In this document: positions 18,315-27,192 of the stretch, one piece after another
Layout: each line of letters opens with the position of its first letter
Numbering within the stretch: the first letter of the stretch is position 1
Assembly (NCBI GenBank): GCA_965230565.1
Contig: CBDDLH010000016.1
Span: 1,116,001-1,180,000 of the forward strand
Direction of reading: 5' to 3'
Origin: BCD1 sp965230565
GTDB taxonomy: Bacteria; Bacteroidota; Bacteroidia; Chitinophagales; Saprospiraceae
DNA: 64,000 nucleotides
The notes under the pieces: model-generated
What the model was told of the DNA's origin: nothing
The model's input: only the letters and a program-made list of their open reading frames with translations
The model's database searches: none
Position numbers and translations under genes: made by a program

Positions 18315-19829
18315 ATGCTCTATTCAATAAGTTTTTTCGCTGCATTAGTTTTTCTGGCGGTTTGGTTTTTCAATAAGAATAATACCAGGGTAATCAAATT
18401 CATACCTTCCCTTTTGGGTTTGAGTTTAATGGCTTATGCGGGAAGTGTGGTATTTGCTTCAGCAGACATTCCCGACAAATTGTGGACGGCCTTTCGCGAC
18501 ATGATGGTATTGGGTGGTGCAAGCGTCGCATTTCTGTTTTTCTCACGTAGCAAAATGACTTTTCTTCCGGTTTTATTAGTTTCCCTTTTACTGTATATGT
18601 GGTACAACGGAAGTATTATGAGTCATACCTTTGATGGTAAAGCAGCTGATATTCAGGTAGCTGATGAAGCTGAATTGCTTGTGGAAATCAACGAAAATAA
18701 CACGGTAGCCGACCTGAAGGAGATCATGGATGAATATGGCCTTGAATTGAGTCGTGCCTTCTACCCGGAAGATGAAGCTGCTACGGAACTGGATGATTAT
18801 TTCACTGTGAACATCCCGGAATCCCTCGAGCATAAAAGAGCGGAAATTACCAAAGCATTGCAGAAGTCCGGTTTTATCGACTGGGTGGAAGTAAATGAAG
18901 AGATCAATATAGATCCGATGCCAGCCAAAAAATTGCCGGAGGTCAATAAGAAATTCAGATTAAATGATCCGGGGGTACAGCACCTTTGGGGATTTGAAGC
19001 CATGAATATGGACCAGTTGTATACTTATCTGGAGAAGAACAAAATAAAACCTAAAAAGAAAGCTCTGGTGGCTATCCTCGACACAGGTGTGGACGCTGAA
19101 CATGAGGACATCAAGGGGAACTTCAAATCCATCGAAGATCAATATAATAATGACCCCCAGGGTCATGGTACTCACTGTGCAGGTATTGCCGGAGCCGTTT
19201 CCAACAATAACAAAGGAACAGCTTCCTATTCCCGCGATAACAGTTTCTATCAGGTGAGTAGTATCAAGGTACTCAATGCAAATGGTATGGGAACGCAGCA
19301 GTCTATTGTAAGTGGTATTCTTAAAGCTGCAGACAAAGGAGCTGATGTACTTTCTCTTTCCCTTGGAGGACCTTCCAATCAGAGTCGTCAGCGGGCTTAT
19401 AAGCAAGCCGTTGCTTATGCGAATAAAAAAGGAGCCATCGTTGTAGTTGCCGCCGGTAATTCCAACAGAAATGCCAAGAATTACTCCCCAGCCAATGCTC
19501 CCGGAGTTATTGCGGTAAGTGCTGTGGATAATACTTTAAACAGAGCTGTTTTCTCCAATTATGTTCAGGATATCGACATGGGGATTGCGGCCCCCGGTGT
19601 GAATATCTATTCAACCATCCCAGGTAGCAAATATGCAAGCTACAATGGCACCTCCATGGCTACTCCATACGTTTCAGGGCTAATCGGTCTCATGAAAAGT
19701 ATAAAACCCGACATCACTACCAAAGAGGCTTATAAGTTGCTGAAGAATAATGGTATCAACACCAAAACCACCAAATATACCGGTAAGTTTATCCAGCCGG
19801 CAAAAACGGTGGAGGCTTTGACGAAATAA
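18315..19829 (+). CDS. Membrane-anchored subtilisin-like serine protease (S8)
   Basis: 504 residues. The first 100 residues contain about four hydrophobic segments ('ISFFAALVFLAVWFF', 'LLGLSLMAYAGSVVF', 'MMVLGGASVAFLFF', 'FLPVLLVSLLLYMWY'), then an inhibitor-like propeptide region (about 125-190) and the S8 catalytic domain. The triad is D256 ('AILDTGVD'), H284 ('GHGTHCAG') and S447 ('NGTSMATP'), with the oxyanion asparagine in 'VAAGNSN'. Most bacterial subtilases have a cleavable signal peptide, so a multi-span N-terminus is unusual and suggests a protease held in the inner membrane facing the periplasm. Followed by a hairpin terminator. Confidence 0.9.
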   Translation: MLYSISFFAALVFLAVWFFNKNNTRVIKFIPSLLGLSLMAYAGSVVFASADIPDKLWTAFRDMMVLGGASVAFLFFSRSKMTFLPVLLVSLLLYMWYNGSIMSHTFDGKAADIQVADEAELLVEINENNTVADLKEIMDEYGLELSRAFYPEDEAATELDDYFTVNIPESLEHKRAEITKALQKSGFIDWVEVNEEINIDPMPAKKLPEVNKKFRLNDPGVQHLWGFEAMNMDQLYTYLEKNKIKPKKKALVAILDTGVDAEHEDIKGNFKSIEDQYNNDPQGHGTHCAGIAGAVSNNNKGTASYSRDNSFYQVSSIKVLNANGMGTQQSIVSGILKAADKGADVLSLSLGGPSNQSRQRAYKQAVAYANKKGAIVVVAAGNSNRNAKNYSPANAPGVIAVSAVDNTLNRAVFSNYVQDIDMGIAAPGVNIYSTIPGSKYASYNGTSMATPYVSGLIGLMKSIKPDITTKEAYKLLKNNGINTKTTKYTGKFIQPAKTVEALTK

Positions 19830-19839
19830 AGTAAAATTT

Positions 19840-19884
19840 ATTTATGGCGTAACCTGAAGGCAGGCTTGAAGTTACGCCATAAAT
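19840..19884 (+). terminator. Hairpin after the subtilase
   Basis: Perfect 14-nt arms ATTTATGGCGTAAC (19840-19853) and GTTACGCCATAAAT (19871-19884) with a 17-nt loop, starting 11 bp after the stop. The downstream T-richness is moderate. Confidence 0.6.
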
Positions 19885-19955
19885 ATTTCCTTTTCATTTT
19901 CACTTAAATCAATAAAACACCTTGAAGGCCATTCCTGTTATAGATCCTCTTTTCC

Positions 19956-19988
19956 AGAAATACTATTTTTCGAAAAAATAGTATTTCT
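19956..19988. repeat. Perfect hairpin upstream of the DUF368 gene
   Basis: 15-nt perfect arms (AGAAATACTATTTTT at 19956-19970, complement at 19974-19988) around a 3-nt loop, 32 bp upstream of the DUF368 start codon. It may be a terminator reading either way or a regulatory hairpin in the leader. Confidence 0.65.
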
Positions 19989-20020
19989 ATCTTCCAAAAA
20001 AAATCCTCACTTTTGCGTGC

Positions 20021-20947
20021 ATGAACAAAACAGCGCTGATTTTAAAAGGCATGGCCATGGGCATCGCCGAAGTTATTCCCGGAGTTTCCGGAGGGACCAT
20101 TGCCTTTATAACAGGTATTTACGAAAGGCTGATTAATGCCATAAAGGTTGTACTCAACCCGGGCATAATTGGTACCTTAAGAAAGGAAGGCCTTAAAGCC
20201 ACCTGGGAAAAAGCTGATGGCAACTTTTTGCTTTTCCTGATCATCGGGATGGCCACCGGCCTGATAGGAGGGATTTTCACCATCACTCACCTATTGGAAA
20301 CCTACCCTACCCTGGTTTGGGGGTTCTTCTTTGGTTTGATTGCCGCTTCCATCATTTATGTTGGCCGACAGGTAAAAAAATGGAACTGGGTGAGCGTGCT
20401 TTCCTTAATCATTGGTACGGTTGTGGCTTATTATATCACTGTTGTCAACCCGGGACAGGGCAGTGATGCGTTGCCCTTTGTATTTTTGTCAGGAGCCTTA
20501 GCCATCTGTGCCCTCATCCTTCCTGGTATTTCCGGAAGTTTCATTCTGTTGCTGCTAGGCATGTACACCATCATTATCCCAACGGTAAAAGATGCCTTAA
20601 AGACCTTCCAGATGGAAAGTCTGATCGTTACCGGGGTATTTGGGCTGGGTTGTTTGGTTGGTTTAGCATTGTTTTCAAGATTACTTTCCTGGACCTTTAA
20701 ACGCTACCATGATCAAACTATGGCTGTTTTGACAGGATTCATGCTGGGATCTTTGAATAAAATCTGGCCCTGGAGAAATGTCCTCGAATATCGCATCGAC
20801 AGCAAAGGGGAAGAAGTTCCTTTTATTGAAGAAAATGTATTGCCTGCAGCTTATGAAGGGGATGCTTTGACTTTCGGAGTTGTAATTGCTTTTGTCTTGG
20901 GACTGGCTGCGGTGTATTTTTTAGCTAAGTATGAGAAGTCGGAATAA
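20021..20947 (+). CDS. DUF368 polytopic membrane protein
   Basis: 308 residues with about eight hydrophobic spans. The family signature near the N-terminus, 'GIAEVIPGVSGGTIAFITGIYE', recurs in a second half ('ICALILPGISGSFILLLLGMY'), as expected for an internally duplicated transporter fold. DUF368 proteins (PopT in other bacteria) have been linked to recycling of undecaprenyl phosphate across the membrane. That role is known for some members and is inferred here. Stand-alone gene with a hairpin just upstream and a heptamer array beginning at its stop codon. Confidence 0.9.
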   Translation: MNKTALILKGMAMGIAEVIPGVSGGTIAFITGIYERLINAIKVVLNPGIIGTLRKEGLKATWEKADGNFLLFLIIGMATGLIGGIFTITHLLETYPTLVWGFFFGLIAASIIYVGRQVKKWNWVSVLSLIIGTVVAYYITVVNPGQGSDALPFVFLSGALAICALILPGISGSFILLLLGMYTIIIPTVKDALKTFQMESLIVTGVFGLGCLVGLALFSRLLSWTFKRYHDQTMAVLTGFMLGSLNKIWPWRNVLEYRIDSKGEEVPFIEENVLPAAYEGDALTFGVVIAFVLGLAAVYFLAKYEKSE

Positions 20948-20981
20948 CGGTGGACGGTATACGACTAACGAAAAACGATAT
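20947..20981. repeat. Heptamer array, 5 units (ACGNNNN)
   Basis: Five consecutive 7-mers beginning at the last base of the DUF368 stop codon: ACGGTGG, ACGGTAT, ACGACTA, ACGAAAA, ACGATAT. The first three bases are fixed. The first unit also occurs in the array at 39370-39439. Confidence 0.65.
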
Positions 20982-21003
20982 TGGTCAATGAAGAAAATGA
21001 AGA

Positions 21004-21380
21004 AAATGAAGAGGCTGTCTCATAAGTCAATTTGAAGAATAGTTATCCAAAAAGAAATTTGTAAATCCGTTTTAATCTGTTAAATCAGTTGGATCAGAGT
21101 AAGAGGACAAAATTAGTTTTGATCAAAATACTCTATTCAATCAAGAAGGCGCTGAGAGCTGTTACGCAAAGTTTCGCGGAGAAGCGGAGTTTCGCGGAGA
21201 AAAACAAACAAAACTGCGGCCCTCTGCGCTTCTCTGCGGTATAGCCTAATTGTTTCGCTTCAGGAAAACATTTGATTTTAAGTAGTTCTGTCCACGTACT
21301 AGCGTTCTATTATCTTTGAATTTAGAATAATATTCTTCATTATTTTTGGAATCACTAATTTTGAGACATCCTCTTCATTT
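21004..21380. mobile_element. Candidate MITE or insertion-sequence remnant (377 bp)
   Basis: The ends are 22-bp inverted repeats with two mismatches: 21004-21025 (AAATGAAGAGGCTGTCTCAT...) and the complement at 21359-21380. The 'GAGGCTGTCTCA' terminus resembles ends of transposase-bearing insertion sequences. The interior has no transposase frame. It includes G/C-rich near-repeats (CGCGGAGAAGCGGAG, then CTCTGCGCTTCTCTGCGG) that could pair. It fills the spacer between the DUF368 gene and coaD; the coaD stop lies 7 bp outside the right end. No target-site duplication is clear. Confidence 0.5.
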
Positions 21381-21386
21381 TTGCAC

Positions 21387-21866
21387 CTAGCTGGCCGGCT
21401 TTACCCCATTGATCTTGATCTCCTTCGGTAAAAACGGCGAAGCGTCTCCACCACCCTTGATAATTTCCCTGACAATGGTAGAGCTGATGTGAGAATACTC
21501 TGGTTTACTGATCAGGAAAATGGTTTCCAGCCCATGTCCGAGAATATTATTCAACTGAGAAATAGTTTTTTCATAATCAAAATCCGAAGCATTTCGCAGG
21601 CCGCGAATGAGATAATGAGCTCCGATTTTATTACAAAAATCCACTGTCAGTTTTTCAAAATAATCCACCTTGACATTATCGTAATCCGAAAAAACTTCCT
21701 CCAGCCAGGACATTCGCTGGTCAAGACTGAACAAGGTCTTTTTCTGAGAATTGATACCAACGGCTACGACGATTTCATCAAATAATGGCAAAGCTCTTTT
21801 GATGAGGTCGTAATGTCCGATCGTAATGGGATCAAAAGATCCGGGGAAAACCGCTATTTTTTTCAT
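21387..21866 (-). CDS. coaD: Phosphopantetheine adenylyltransferase
   Basis: 159 residues, standard length. It transfers AMP to 4'-phosphopantetheine in the fourth step of coenzyme A synthesis. Nucleotidyltransferase motif 'GSFDPITIGH' (residues 9-18), substrate loop 'YLIRGLRNASDFDYE' and the C-terminal 'ISSTIVREI' motif (the ISST..R version of ISSS..R) are all present. It is followed on the same strand by nothing closer than the candidate MITE. Confidence 0.97.
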   Translation of the reverse strand: MKKIAVFPGSFDPITIGHYDLIKRALPLFDEIVVAVGINSQKKTLFSLDQRMSWLEEVFSDYDNVKVDYFEKLTVDFCNKIGAHYLIRGLRNASDFDYEKTISQLNNILGHGLETIFLISKPEYSHISSTIVREIIKGGGDASPFLPKEIKINGVKPAS

Positions 21867-21953
21867 AACAAGGTTTGCTGTCTGAAAATCGGATGTAAAG
21901 ATGTTAAATCTAATGGGGATTACAAAATTGGAGAATGCGTAAATGCACTAGTA

Positions 21954-22508
21954 CTACTCCACTCCGCTTTGAGCCGGCTCCCAGGTTACCGCATCTCCAT
22001 TAAGTCCGTGTTTCACACTAATGACCTCCATCCAATCCGGTACAAATTTGATCAGTAAATAAGCATCTGTTCTATTGGCATAAAAAGCCTCCCATGCATC
22101 TTTCCAATACTTTTCCTTTTGGGAATTATCATGAACGAGATAAGCCTTGCCCATGAGGGATACATAACCAAGATTTTCTTTATCAAAATAATGGAGTGTT
22201 ACCTTATTGTTGTTTTGCAACTGTCCAACTTTCCTGCTCTTAGGATTGGTAGCCATCCATATTTCCCAATTATTTTCAGGTGGGAATGGCTCCATGATTC
22301 TCGATCGGGCCACACCCTGTTCATCCACGGTAATTAATGAGCAATAATAGGCATTGGTAATGATATCCAGAGCTGCATTTAGAACGGTGGAGTCTACAAC
22401 AAAGGATTTATTTTCCTGGATCGCATCATTATCGGCAACCTGAGGTTCTCCACAAGCAAAACATAAATCCAATAGCCAAAAGACCATTAACAATTTTATA
22501 GACTTCAT
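21954..22508 (-). CDS. Lipoprotein with pyridoxamine-phosphate-oxidase-like flavin-binding fold
   Basis: 184 residues from ATG 22508. The leader 'MKSIKLLMVFWLLDLCFAC' ends at a possible lipidation cysteine. The rest resembles the general-stress type of the pyridoxamine 5'-phosphate oxidase-like split barrel ('YYCSLITVDEQGVARSRIM', 'WMATNPKSRKVGQLQNN', 'VTLHYFDKEN'). Cytoplasmic family members bind FMN or F420; a version with an export signal is less common. A longer frame up to 22574 runs into a dispersed repeat, so the ATG at 22508 is preferred. Enzyme activity is not established. Confidence 0.82.
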   Translation of the reverse strand: MKSIKLLMVFWLLDLCFACGEPQVADNDAIQENKSFVVDSTVLNAALDIITNAYYCSLITVDEQGVARSRIMEPFPPENNWEIWMATNPKSRKVGQLQNNNKVTLHYFDKENLGYVSLMGKAYLVHDNSQKEKYWKDAWEAFYANRTDAYLLIKFVPDWMEVISVKHGLNGDAVTWEPAQSGVE

Positions 22509-22524
22509 ATAACCAGTTGTAAAT

Positions 22525-22590
22525 CGCTTCGACAAGGTGCCGCCTATGCACCTCAATTGCCAGCGCAAAGGCAAAACCTTGGATCACTTC
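22525..22590. repeat. Dispersed repeat, second copy
   Basis: GCTTCGACAAGGTGCCGCC ... GCAAAGGCAAAACCTTGGAT corresponds to 18091-18158, with only a few substitutions and small gaps. It sits between two minus-strand genes and slightly overlaps nothing coding except the last bases near 22593. Confidence 0.7.
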
Positions 22591-22592
22591 CA

Positions 22593-25439
22593 TTATTGCA
22601 AAATAAGCCGATGTACTTCCCAGCCAAAACCTCCAGTGATTCTAACAAAATACAATCCACTATCAAAACCACTCAAATCGATGAAATAATTGCCAGGAGC
22701 CAGATAATCATTTTGAAAAACTACATAGCCTGTGACATCGATAATCTCCACCTCAATATTGCTTTCCTCAATGCCTTCCACCACCAGGTTAATATGATCC
22801 TGTGCCGGATTTGGAGAAATGTTTATCAAAACCTCCTCCAGTACGGGTATTGCCAAAGATACAACATTTGAAAAAGTACGACGCCCGTCAAAATCTATTT
22901 GCAAAAGCCGGTAATAATAAATATTTCCTGGTTCCGCTGTTTTATCCTCAAAGGCATAATTGATTAATTGCTGGCTATCCCCATGTCCATTGACCCACCC
23001 AATTTTCTCAAAAGTGCTCCCATCTTCCCTTTTTCGCTGGATTTCAAAACCGGCATTATCTTTTTCCTGAGCAGTCTGCCAGTTTAGCCAGACCTTGTTG
23101 TTTTTTAATGTGGTCCAAAAATCAGTTAAACTGATAGGCAGAAAGGTTTCACAATGACAAATAATGATGTCATCAAGATACCAACCATCCCAGCCATTAC
23201 AACCATCGGTTCCTAATTCCCAGCGAAAGCGGATATCATCCCCTCCTCCTGCTCCTAACTGACTCAGATCGATCTGGCTTTGTCCCCATGTCCCCGATAC
23301 GGAACCTTCATCTGCACCGGTAAAAGCAGGTTGCCCAGCCATCGGATTGTCATTATTCCCTCCGTTCAAATTGTCGTTGTACGGGTTAAAAATAAATGCA
23401 GAAGCAGGGATTACGGTCCAGGATCCATTATTCAGTTTGTATTTGATATTGCCGCCATCCCATTTGTTTTCCAGAGAAACATAATGATCGAAAACCAACT
23501 TAACCGGATCTGATGCAGAAGCAGGAATGGTTATCCAGGGGCTGATCAGACGAATGATTCCATTTTCGAGATCGGAAGAGCAATTGCCAATAATCAGGTC
23601 AGCACCATAAACACCTGATCCGGGTCTATTATCAGGCAGATCATCAATCACCTCCCAGTCATGATCTTCCCAGGTGGAAGGGTTTTGAGGGATTTGAGTA
23701 ACATTCCAATCGCCAAGTCCAGATTCAAAATTCTGGACCAGCACATCATGTCGATATTCTTCAGGTGGACAGACATCCGGTGGATTGGAAGTCAACAATG
23801 GGGCAAAATTACACGGAGGGGCATTCCTGAATTCAACAGCGTCTATCACCTCCGACACTTCGTTACAATCATTGACCGTAATCATTTGACCTGAAAGTCC
23901 TGCCGGAACAGCACTTGTAGAAAGCCCTTCCAGATCAATCCCCACCAGGTCACTGCAAGAAGCTTCCAAAGCATCCGCGTGAACTGCGAAATCACTGGTG
24001 CTGGTCAGGTAATATTTCTGGGCACGCCAAAAGATATGAGCGGTTTTGATTAAACCAAGAGCACTGATGTTTTCTCCATTATAATTACCACCATCCACCA
24101 AAAGCGCAAAAGCATGATTATTTACTCCTGAATTGGTATGTACCCCTCCATTATCACCTTGTCCGCATTTATACTCACTGTCACTGACCTTCCCGGGATC
24201 ATTCTTGCAGGTAGGGTCCCACATATCCCGGATTGGATTGCCAAAAGCTGTCGCATCCTCTCCTATCATCCAGCGATCTGAACTATTGCAGGAGGTACGA
24301 AGGGCGAGGTTTTCATCCCCATCTTCATAATTATTCAACAAATCAATCACCTCACCCCAAATGTCTGAATACGATTCATTAAGTGCTCCCGCCTGCCAGG
24401 CATAGATCAATTGGCTGGTATAACTGGTATAGGCGTGAGCCCATTCATGTCCAATGACATCATCGGAGGCCGTGCCGTCACAATAATTTGTCGTACTTCC
24501 ATTCCAATTGGCATTCGGACAGGACAGGTTTGGATTATTATTGATGGTACGCATTACAGCACTCAATCCGTCGTATGATTCGAAACCAAAAGCATTATAA
24601 AAAAAATGGTAGGTATGCCCGGCTGCTTCCACCTCATTCCGCTGCCAAATAGTTAAGGATCCGGGAAAAGCATCTCCTTCCTGCCAAACCTGATTACCAA
24701 AATCTGATTCATAAACTTCCCTGGTCATGACAGCATGAGTTCCGGTAAACCGGTCGACTACCGTACCTTTTATGGCATCGACATAAACGTACTCCAAAAC
24801 GTCGGCATAATTAGTTAAAGTCACTTCCAAAACCAAATGGTTTAGTCCTTCCTCTCCTTTAACCAGACCATCACGGAAAATGAATAATTCAGTATCCATT
24901 GCTTCAACCGATTCAATGGAATTAACCAGCATAGTTGCTTCCACATGAGCTTTGGCAATAGCTATTAAAACATCATTACTCAATAGTGGGAATGTGCCCA
25001 TTTCTATATTGGGAATATACACCCCGTTCACTGCTGATAGCCTTGATTGGTCATCAAAGTGAAATCTAAGATCGCCACCAAAAACCGGCACCTGTTGGAA
25101 TAACTGTTGGTAAAACAAATGGCTGAAGCCAAACTGATCGATTTCAGTTTTCAAAAACGGCAATTCTTCTACAGGATTCATCATACCGAACACTTCCCCA
25201 TATTCGTCCAAAAATGCCTGTACTTTGGCTTCCAAATCCGCCCCCGGCAATTCCAGGCGTTCCTCTCTGGGAAACCTGATAAAATTGACGGTCTTAGTTC
25301 CGTTGTCCAAAGAAACAAGTGCTTTGGTTTCATTGACAAAGGATTCAAGAGCATCATTAGTTATCGTTTGTGCTGCAGAAAAGGTTGACAAACAAATTAA
25401 ATGGAAAAGGAGAATGCCAGAAATAAGTCTACTAGTCAT
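22593..25439 (-). CDS. Secreted M4 (thermolysin-family) metalloprotease with T9SS type A domain
   Basis: 948 residues. The signal peptide ends 'TFSAAQ', followed by an FTP propeptide region (about 30-180) and an M4 catalytic domain with zinc motif 'HEWAH' (about residue 331) and the downstream ligand glutamate in 'GALNESYSDIWGE'. The active-site histidine region is 'GVHTNSGVNNHAFALL'. Beyond it lie a jelly-roll domain ('NFESGLGDWNV' ... 'WYLDDIIICHC'), a fibronectin-III-like segment ('GFEIQRK' ... 'YYYRLLQIDFDG') and a type A sorting domain ('NISPNPAQDHINL'). Exported as a zymogen and presumably degrades protein at or beyond the cell surface. Confidence 0.93.
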   Translation of the reverse strand: MTSRLISGILLFHLICLSTFSAAQTITNDALESFVNETKALVSLDNGTKTVNFIRFPREERLELPGADLEAKVQAFLDEYGEVFGMMNPVEELPFLKTEIDQFGFSHLFYQQLFQQVPVFGGDLRFHFDDQSRLSAVNGVYIPNIEMGTFPLLSNDVLIAIAKAHVEATMLVNSIESVEAMDTELFIFRDGLVKGEEGLNHLVLEVTLTNYADVLEYVYVDAIKGTVVDRFTGTHAVMTREVYESDFGNQVWQEGDAFPGSLTIWQRNEVEAAGHTYHFFYNAFGFESYDGLSAVMRTINNNPNLSCPNANWNGSTTNYCDGTASDDVIGHEWAHAYTSYTSQLIYAWQAGALNESYSDIWGEVIDLLNNYEDGDENLALRTSCNSSDRWMIGEDATAFGNPIRDMWDPTCKNDPGKVSDSEYKCGQGDNGGVHTNSGVNNHAFALLVDGGNYNGENISALGLIKTAHIFWRAQKYYLTSTSDFAVHADALEASCSDLVGIDLEGLSTSAVPAGLSGQMITVNDCNEVSEVIDAVEFRNAPPCNFAPLLTSNPPDVCPPEEYRHDVLVQNFESGLGDWNVTQIPQNPSTWEDHDWEVIDDLPDNRPGSGVYGADLIIGNCSSDLENGIIRLISPWITIPASASDPVKLVFDHYVSLENKWDGGNIKYKLNNGSWTVIPASAFIFNPYNDNLNGGNNDNPMAGQPAFTGADEGSVSGTWGQSQIDLSQLGAGGGDDIRFRWELGTDGCNGWDGWYLDDIIICHCETFLPISLTDFWTTLKNNKVWLNWQTAQEKDNAGFEIQRKREDGSTFEKIGWVNGHGDSQQLINYAFEDKTAEPGNIYYYRLLQIDFDGRRTFSNVVSLAIPVLEEVLINISPNPAQDHINLVVEGIEESNIEVEIIDVTGYVVFQNDYLAPGNYFIDLSGFDSGLYFVRITGGFGWEVHRLILQ

Positions 25440-25698
25440 GTTGAAGGGAAGTTGCTATTGGGCTCGAAAAATATGACAATTTTCGAAATGTGAATCTGCA
25501 GTCCCCTACTTTTTTTGACATTTTTACGTCAGATTGACAAAAGAAGTCGCCAAAACAACTTTTTTCCATCAGCAGGAGCTTGATAAAATAGCGTAAACCA
25601 GTTCTTGAAGAAGAGTTTACTCTTGTGAAAGTCGACAACATAGGGGAAAACAAATTCATCATTTTTTGGTATCTTGCCTAAAAGAAATCTCTATTATC

Positions 25699-27159
25699 AT
25701 GAAATCAAACTATCCAAGAGTCCAAAACTTTATCGGCGGGCAATTTGTCGAAGACAATTTCAATACCCTGGAAGTCATCAGCCCTGTCGATGGCCGTTCC
25801 TTATCAGAAGTGCCTTTATCTGAAGCTTCTTCCCTTGACAAGGCAGTTGCTGCAGCAAAAGAAGCTTTTCCAGCCTGGTCAGGTCTCACCATCCGTGAAA
25901 GGGTTCAGGTTTTTTACAATTTTCGAAGTTTACTGGAAAAGCATATGAATGAATTGAGTTATCTGGTTGTTGAAGAAAACGGGAAGACCTTTGATGAAGC
26001 CAGGGCCGAAGTTTTGAAAGGGATGGAGCTTTGTGAGTTTGCCTGTTCTCTTCCTCAAATGGTCAACGATGAGATACTGGAGGTCAGTCAGGGTGTAGAG
26101 TGCCGAACTACGAACAAACCTCTGGGCGTTGTGGCCTCAATAACGCCTTTCAACTTCCCGCATATGGTTCCGTTGTGGACTATTCCAAATGCCATTGCTC
26201 TTGGAAATTGCATGATCATGAAACCGTCTGAAGTTGTTCCATTGAGTGCAGCCAGGATTGCAGAGCTGCTCAAAGAGGCTGGCTTGCCTGATGGCGTTTT
26301 TAATCTGGTCAACGGTGATCGGACTATCGTAGAAGCTATTTGCGACCATCCCGATATTGAGGCAGTTTCCTTCGTAGGGTCCACCAAAGTTGCCAAGATC
26401 GTTTATGCCAGAGCCACGTCTAAACTAAAAAGATGTCTGGCCCTGGGCGGTGCCAAGAACCACCTGATTGTCCTGCCTGATGCCCATACAGAAATGGCGG
26501 CTACGAATATCGCCGCTTCTATGTCAGGCTGTGCGGGCCAAAGATGCATGGCTGCTTCTGCAATGGTGGCAGTTGGCAAGGTAGACCACATTATTGACAG
26601 ACTTTGCGAAGAAGCCAGGAAAATTAAACCGGGAGATAACCTTGGAGCAATTATTTCCAAAGCTGCCATGGAACGCATCGAAGGATATATTGATGAAGCT
26701 GAAGCTGCCGGTGCCAAAGTATTGGTGGATGGAAGGAATGCCTCCGTACCCGGAAAGGAAGGAGGCTTTTATGTGGCCCCAACGGTTATTGATTTTGTAA
26801 AACCTGACATGAAAATTGCTCAGGAAGAAGTTTTTGGCCCCGTTTTGGTCATCATGCGAACTGATGAAGTTGATGAAGCCATTGCAATTGAGAATAGTTC
26901 ACCCTATGGAAATGCTTCTTCCGTTTTTACTCAAAACGGTGGCATGGCCAGATATGTTATGGATCGCGTAAGCGCAGGTATGACGGGAGTTAATATTGGC
27001 GTTCCCGTTCCAAGAGATCCTTTTTCCTTTGGAGGCTGGAATGACTCGAGATTCGGAGTAGGCGATATTACCGGAAAGAGCTCCATTCATTTTTGGACCA
27101 AGTTGAAAAAGATAACCACTAAATGGAACCCGGAAGACTGGAGAGATTGGACGAGCTAA
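25699..27159 (+). CDS. mmsA: CoA-acylating methylmalonate/malonate-semialdehyde dehydrogenase
   Basis: 486 residues from ATG 25699 (an in-frame GTG at 25666 is less likely). ALDH-fold enzyme with the catalytic cysteine in 'GCAGQRCMA', NAD-binding 'FVGSTKVAKIVYARA' and the MmsA-type 'NMPFTGITGK'-like C-terminal region reading 'GDITGKSSIHFWTK'. MmsA converts methylmalonate semialdehyde or malonate semialdehyde to propionyl- or acetyl-CoA. Here an aminotransferase follows and the rest of the pyrimidine pathway lies downstream, so the likely job is the last step of beta-alanine catabolism. It leads a tight run with the next two genes. Confidence 0.92.
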   Translation: MKSNYPRVQNFIGGQFVEDNFNTLEVISPVDGRSLSEVPLSEASSLDKAVAAAKEAFPAWSGLTIRERVQVFYNFRSLLEKHMNELSYLVVEENGKTFDEARAEVLKGMELCEFACSLPQMVNDEILEVSQGVECRTTNKPLGVVASITPFNFPHMVPLWTIPNAIALGNCMIMKPSEVVPLSAARIAELLKEAGLPDGVFNLVNGDRTIVEAICDHPDIEAVSFVGSTKVAKIVYARATSKLKRCLALGGAKNHLIVLPDAHTEMAATNIAASMSGCAGQRCMAASAMVAVGKVDHIIDRLCEEARKIKPGDNLGAIISKAAMERIEGYIDEAEAAGAKVLVDGRNASVPGKEGGFYVAPTVIDFVKPDMKIAQEEVFGPVLVIMRTDEVDEAIAIENSSPYGNASSVFTQNGGMARYVMDRVSAGMTGVNIGVPVPRDPFSFGGWNDSRFGVGDITGKSSIHFWTKLKKITTKWNPEDWRDWTS

Positions 27160-27192
27160 GTAGTGCAGAGTGTTGAATTTAGAATTTTGTAA

